Positions 6,233 to 9,004 of a stretch of 9,004 bases of DNA are shown piece after piece. The notes beneath the pieces are model-generated. The model worked only from the letters and a program-made list of their open reading frames with translations, searched no databases and had not been told where the DNA came from. A program made the position numbers and the translations under genes. Source of the DNA: an uncultured Prevotellaceae bacterium (lineage in GTDB: Bacteria > Bacteroidota > Bacteroidia > Bacteroidales > Bacteroidaceae); contig CALAEY010000089.1 in assembly GCA_937891085.1 (NCBI GenBank), positions 1 to 9,004 on the forward strand. Direction: 5' to 3'. Position 1 is the stretch's first letter. The number at the start of each line of letters is the position of its first letter.

Positions 6233-6238
6233 AGGAGG
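6233..6238 (+). promoter_or_regulatory. Perfect Shine-Dalgarno AGGAGG before the glycosyltransferase
   Basis: AGGAGG lies 7 nt before the ATG at 6246, in the 18-bp gap after the debranching enzyme stop. No other gene here has such a site, and Bacteroidales genes usually lack one. It confirms the start and suggests independent, strong ribosome loading on this internal cistron. Confidence 0.8.
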
Positions 6239-6245
6239 AACGAAG

Positions 6246-7514
6246 ATGAAAGTTTTAATGTTTGGTTGGGAGTTCCCTCCTCATATCTTAGGCGGCCTGG
6301 GTACGGCAAGTTACGGCCTTACCAAGGGCATGTCACAGCAAAAAGACCTGGACATCACTTTCTGCATCCCTAAACCTTGGGGTGACGAAGACCAGAGCTT
6401 CTTGAAAATCATAGGCATGAACAGCACGCCAGTGGTGTGGCGTGATGTAGATTGGGACTACGTGAAGCAGCGCATCCCTTACATGGATCCGCAGCTCTAC
6501 TATAACCTGCGTGACCATATCTATGCCGACTTCAACTACATCGGTACCAATGATCTGGGTTGTATCGAGTTCTCTGGTCGCTATCCAGACAATCTGTACG
6601 AGGAAATCAACAATTATTCCATCGTGGCAGGTGTCGTAGCGCGTCAGCAAGAGTTTGACATCATCCATTCACACGACTGGCTGACCTACCCAGCAGGCAT
6701 CCATGCCAAGCAGGTGTCTGGCAAGCCACTAGTGATTCATGTGCATGCCACCGACTTCGATCGTAGCCGTGGTAACGTGAACCCAACGGTTTATGCCATC
6801 GAGAAGAATGGTATGGACAATGCAGACCATATCATGTGCGTAAGTGAACTGACGCGTCAGACGGTGATCAACAAGTACTACCAAGACCCACGCAAGGTTT
6901 CTACCGTGCATAATGCTGTGACGCCTCTGCCACAGGAAATCCTCGACATTGTGCCTCAGAAGAAGCCAAACGAGAAGGTGGTCACCTTCTTAGGGCGTCT
7001 GACCATGCAGAAAGGTCCTGAGTACTTCGTAGAGGCTGCTTCTATGGTGCTGAAGCGTACCAACAACATCCGCTTCTGCATGGCAGGAAACGGTGATATG
7101 ATGGATAAGATGATACGTCTGGTGGCAGAGCGTGGCATTTCAGACCGCTTCCACTTCCCTGGCTTCATGAAAGGCAAGCAGGTGTATGAGGTGCTCAAGG
7201 CCAGCGATGTATATGTGATGCCATCAGTATCAGAACCATTTGGTATCTCTCCATTGGAAGCCATGCAGTGCAGCGTGCCAACTATTATCTCCAAGCAGTC
7301 GGGCTGCGCAGAGATCTTGGAAAAGTGTATCAAGGTGGACTATTGGGACATCCATGCCTTGGCCGATGCCATGTATGCCATCTGCAACTATCCAGCCCTT
7401 TACGAGTATCTGCGTGATGAGGGTAAGAAGGAAGTGGATGCTATCAAGTGGGAAGATGCAGGACTGAAGGTGCGTCGGATCTACGATGAAGTGATTAGAA
7501 TTTATAACAAATAA
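6246..7514 (+). CDS. Glycosyltransferase (GT4/GT5-like), probable glycogen synthase
   Basis: This 422-residue, GT-B-fold retaining glycosyltransferase probably extends alpha-1,4-glucan chains. Visible motifs are the N-terminal glycine loop FPPHILGGLGTASYGL (10-24, synthase-like), DIIHSHDW (138-145), HVHATD (165-170), CVSELTRQ (198-205), the donor-site segment FLGRLTMQKGPEYF (248-261, with Arg251 and Lys256) and the acidic EPFGISPLE motif (Glu330, Glu338) spaced as E-x7-E. Length is shorter than classical GlgA (about 470-480). It lies between the debranching enzyme and the GH57-like gene, 18 and 12 bp away, which supports a glycogen role. I cannot tell the donor from sequence. UDP-glucose is plausible, since Prevotella has been reported to make glycogen from UDP-glucose (from memory). 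A different glucan or polysaccharide transferase remains possible. Confidence 0.88.
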   Translation: MKVLMFGWEFPPHILGGLGTASYGLTKGMSQQKDLDITFCIPKPWGDEDQSFLKIIGMNSTPVVWRDVDWDYVKQRIPYMDPQLYYNLRDHIYADFNYIGTNDLGCIEFSGRYPDNLYEEINNYSIVAGVVARQQEFDIIHSHDWLTYPAGIHAKQVSGKPLVIHVHATDFDRSRGNVNPTVYAIEKNGMDNADHIMCVSELTRQTVINKYYQDPRKVSTVHNAVTPLPQEILDIVPQKKPNEKVVTFLGRLTMQKGPEYFVEAASMVLKRTNNIRFCMAGNGDMMDKMIRLVAERGISDRFHFPGFMKGKQVYEVLKASDVYVMPSVSEPFGISPLEAMQCSVPTIISKQSGCAEILEKCIKVDYWDIHALADAMYAICNYPALYEYLRDEGKKEVDAIKWEDAGLKVRRIYDEVIRIYNK

Positions 7515-7526
7515 AAACCATAAGAT

Positions 7527-8924
7527 ATGAGAACAATCTGTCTTTATTTCGAGATACATCAGCCAATGCTGCTGAAGCGCTTCCGCTTCTTTGATATTGG
7601 TACCAATCATTACTATTATGATGACTATGCAAATGCCACCCACATTGCAGAGGTGGCAGAGCGCTCTTATATCCCAGCCTTGACCACACTGATAGAGATG
7701 GTGAAGGAGAATAACGGGGCTTTCAAGGTGGCTATCGGCATTTCTGGCGTGGCTTGCGAGCAGATGGAACAGCATGCACCTGCCGTGATTGAGCTGCTGA
7801 AGGAACTGAATGATACAGGCTGCTGTGAGTTCATAGCAGAGCCTTATGCACACGGCCTTTCTTCACTTGCCAACGAACAGGCTTTCCGTGAGCAAGTGCA
7901 ACGCCATTGCGCCCTGATGAAGCAGCTGTTTGGCAAGGCTCCGAAGGTGCTGCGCAACTCAGGTTTGCTTTATGATGACGAGATAGGTGCCTTGGCAGCC
8001 GACATGGGCTTCAAGGGTATGCTCACAGAAGGTGCCAAGCATGTGCTGGGATGGAAGAGTCCGCACTATGTGTACCACTGCAACATGAATCCAAAGCTGA
8101 AACTGTTGCTGCGTGACTTCAAACTCTCTGATGACATCAGCTTGCGTTTCTCTAACTCAGACTGGAATGAATATCCACTCTTTGCAGACAAGTACATGAG
8201 TTGGATAGATGAGTTGCCACAAGATGAGCAGGTGGTGAATATTTTCATGGAGCTTGGCGCTCTGGGCTTGGCACAGCCATTGTCATCTAATATTCTCCAG
8301 TTCTTCAAGGCATTGCCAGCACAAGCTAAGGAAAAGGGCATCACCTTCTCTACACCAACTGAGGTTATCACGAAACTGAAATCAGTGTCTCAGATAGACG
8401 TCCCTTATCCAATGACCTGGATAGACGAGGAGCGTGATACCAGCTGCTGGTTGGGTAACTCCATGCAGCGTGAGGCCTTTGATAAGCTCTATAGCCGTGC
8501 GGAGCGTGTACTGCTCTGTCAGGATCGTCGTGTGAAGATGGACTTCGACTATCTGCAAGCCAGCAACAATTTCCGTTTCATGACGACCAAGAACAATGGT
8601 CTGGGCATGGATCGTGGTATCTATGAGTCTGCCTACGATGCTTTCACCAACTATATGAATATCTTGGGCGACTTCATCAAGCGTGTGGATTCTCTCTATC
8701 CAAGTGATATCGACAATGAGGAACTCAATTCATTGCTGACAACTATCCGCAACCAGGACAATGAGATTGAGGAGTTGCATAAGGAATTGGCTAAGTACAA
8801 GAACTTAGTTCCAGCAGAAGAGGAAGTTAAGCCTGCAAGTAAGAAGGCTCCTGCCAAGAAAGCAGCTGTCAAGAAGGCTCCAGCCAAGAAGGCTGTGAAG
8901 AAAACCTCAGCTAAGAAGGAGTAA
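7527..8924 (+). CDS. GH57 amylase-like protein, catalytic motifs degenerate, with basic C-terminal tail
   Basis: The 465-residue protein has the GH57 beginning CLYFEIHQP (5-13, motif 1), GISGVACEQ (71-79, motif 2), RNSGLLYDDEIGAL (143-156, motif 3), LSDDISLRFS (200-209, motif 4, acidic residues kept) and NIFMELGALGLAQ (238-250, motif 5). In active alpha-amylase members motif 3 reads like RNTELIY, with Glu as nucleophile; here that position is Gly146. Motif 5 usually reads like MDYETFGEH; here Asp is Glu242, Glu is Gly244 and the final EH is Leu-Ala. So fold is likely GH57, but normal retaining hydrolysis is doubtful. Residues about 395-428 look like a coiled coil. Residues 435-465 form a Lys/Ala/Pro tail like histone H1. 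It is third in the operon, 12 bp after the glycosyltransferase. Possible roles are glycogen binding, scaffolding or regulation of its neighbours. The family call is strong, the function open. Confidence 0.88.
   Translation: MRTICLYFEIHQPMLLKRFRFFDIGTNHYYYDDYANATHIAEVAERSYIPALTTLIEMVKENNGAFKVAIGISGVACEQMEQHAPAVIELLKELNDTGCCEFIAEPYAHGLSSLANEQAFREQVQRHCALMKQLFGKAPKVLRNSGLLYDDEIGALAADMGFKGMLTEGAKHVLGWKSPHYVYHCNMNPKLKLLLRDFKLSDDISLRFSNSDWNEYPLFADKYMSWIDELPQDEQVVNIFMELGALGLAQPLSSNILQFFKALPAQAKEKGITFSTPTEVITKLKSVSQIDVPYPMTWIDEERDTSCWLGNSMQREAFDKLYSRAERVLLCQDRRVKMDFDYLQASNNFRFMTTKNNGLGMDRGIYESAYDAFTNYMNILGDFIKRVDSLYPSDIDNEELNSLLTTIRNQDNEIEELHKELAKYKNLVPAEEEVKPASKKAPAKKAAVKKAPAKKAVKKTSAKKE
8841..8900 (+). 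repeat. 30-bp tandem duplication coding the Lys/Ala tail
   Basis: Two 30-bp units (8841-8870 and 8871-8900) begin with near-identical 20-mers, 19 of 20 bases alike, and encode KKAPAKKAAV and KKAPAKKAVK. The duplication is in frame. It suggests the tail grew by repeat expansion and may vary in length between strains. Confidence 0.75.
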
Positions 8925-9004
8925 TACCTGATTTCATAATAGAGAAAAGAAAAATCCATGTGGTGATAAGTTCCTAAAGGCTTAATAGCGTTCCTTAAAT
9001 GGTG
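8925..9004. other. Region after the operon, no terminator visible
   Basis: In the 80 bp after the last stop I see no strong hairpin with a T-tract, so termination may occur beyond the window. GTTCCTAAAGG (8970-8980) and GTTCCTTAAATGG (8990-9002) form an imperfect direct repeat of unknown meaning. Confidence 0.3.

Noticed and set aside
7230..7853. 207-codon minus-strand frame across the glycosyltransferase/GH57 junction
   Set aside because: It overlaps two well-supported genes and their 12-bp junction, with no promoter or domain of its own.
8696..8959. 87-codon minus-strand frame rich in Phe, Leu and Ala at the operon end
   Set aside because: It looks like a membrane protein but is the reverse complement of the Lys/Ala repeat tail of the GH57-like gene.
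1..9004. CRISPR array, tRNA, rRNA, insertion sequence or attachment site
   Set aside because: No regularly spaced repeats, tRNA-like cloverleaf, rRNA sequence, transposase or integrase was seen on either strand.

Overview
The window looks like chromosomal DNA of a Bacteroidales bacterium, most likely a Prevotellaceae or close Bacteroides relative. Three things point there. Promoters fit the Bacteroidetes sigma-70 pattern (TTG or TTTG, about 19-21 bp, then TAnnTTTG), which I find upstream of nearly every transcription unit. Most starts lack a Shine-Dalgarno sequence. The gene families are typical too: a fimbrillin-like lipoprotein behind a tiny 'MKQMYEAPEVQVID' peptide, a Bacteroidales-type MarC protein, and a three-gene glycogen cluster.

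Layout. (1) 1-884, minus strand: a cell-surface unit with a promoter at 853-884, a structured leader of about 225 nt carrying a C9 tract in the RNA, a 38-residue peptide gene (505-621) that is easily missed, and a short fimbrillin-like lipoprotein (43-471) that appears cut off inside its first domain. (2) 1045-2638, plus strand: guaA (GMP synthase), with a promoter that fixes the start at 1094. (3) 2680-3354, minus strand: a Crp/Fnr-type regulator, convergent with guaA across a shared hairpin terminator. (4) 3451-4106, plus strand: a MarC-family membrane protein, divergent from the regulator and closed by a strong terminator. (5) 4192-8924, plus strand: an operon of glycogen debranching enzyme (GH133), a GT4/GT5-like glycosyltransferase (probable glycogen synthase) and a GH57 amylase-like protein, with gaps of 18 and 12 bp.

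How they work together. The operon plausibly makes and trims storage glycogen: the glycosyltransferase extends alpha-1,4 chains and the debranching enzyme removes alpha-1,6 glucose stubs. The third member is the most interesting gene here. It has the GH57 fold signature (HQP near the N-terminus, LSDDI.LRFS in motif 4), but the expected catalytic nucleophile position reads Gly and motif 5 is eroded. It ends in a predicted coiled coil and a histone H1-like Lys/Ala/Pro tail. I infer a non-catalytic or altered-activity glycogen partner rather than a standard amylase. guaA, the regulator and marC are separate transcription units with no visible functional link to glycogen.

All family calls come from reading the sequence against remembered family motifs. 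No database search or structure prediction was run.
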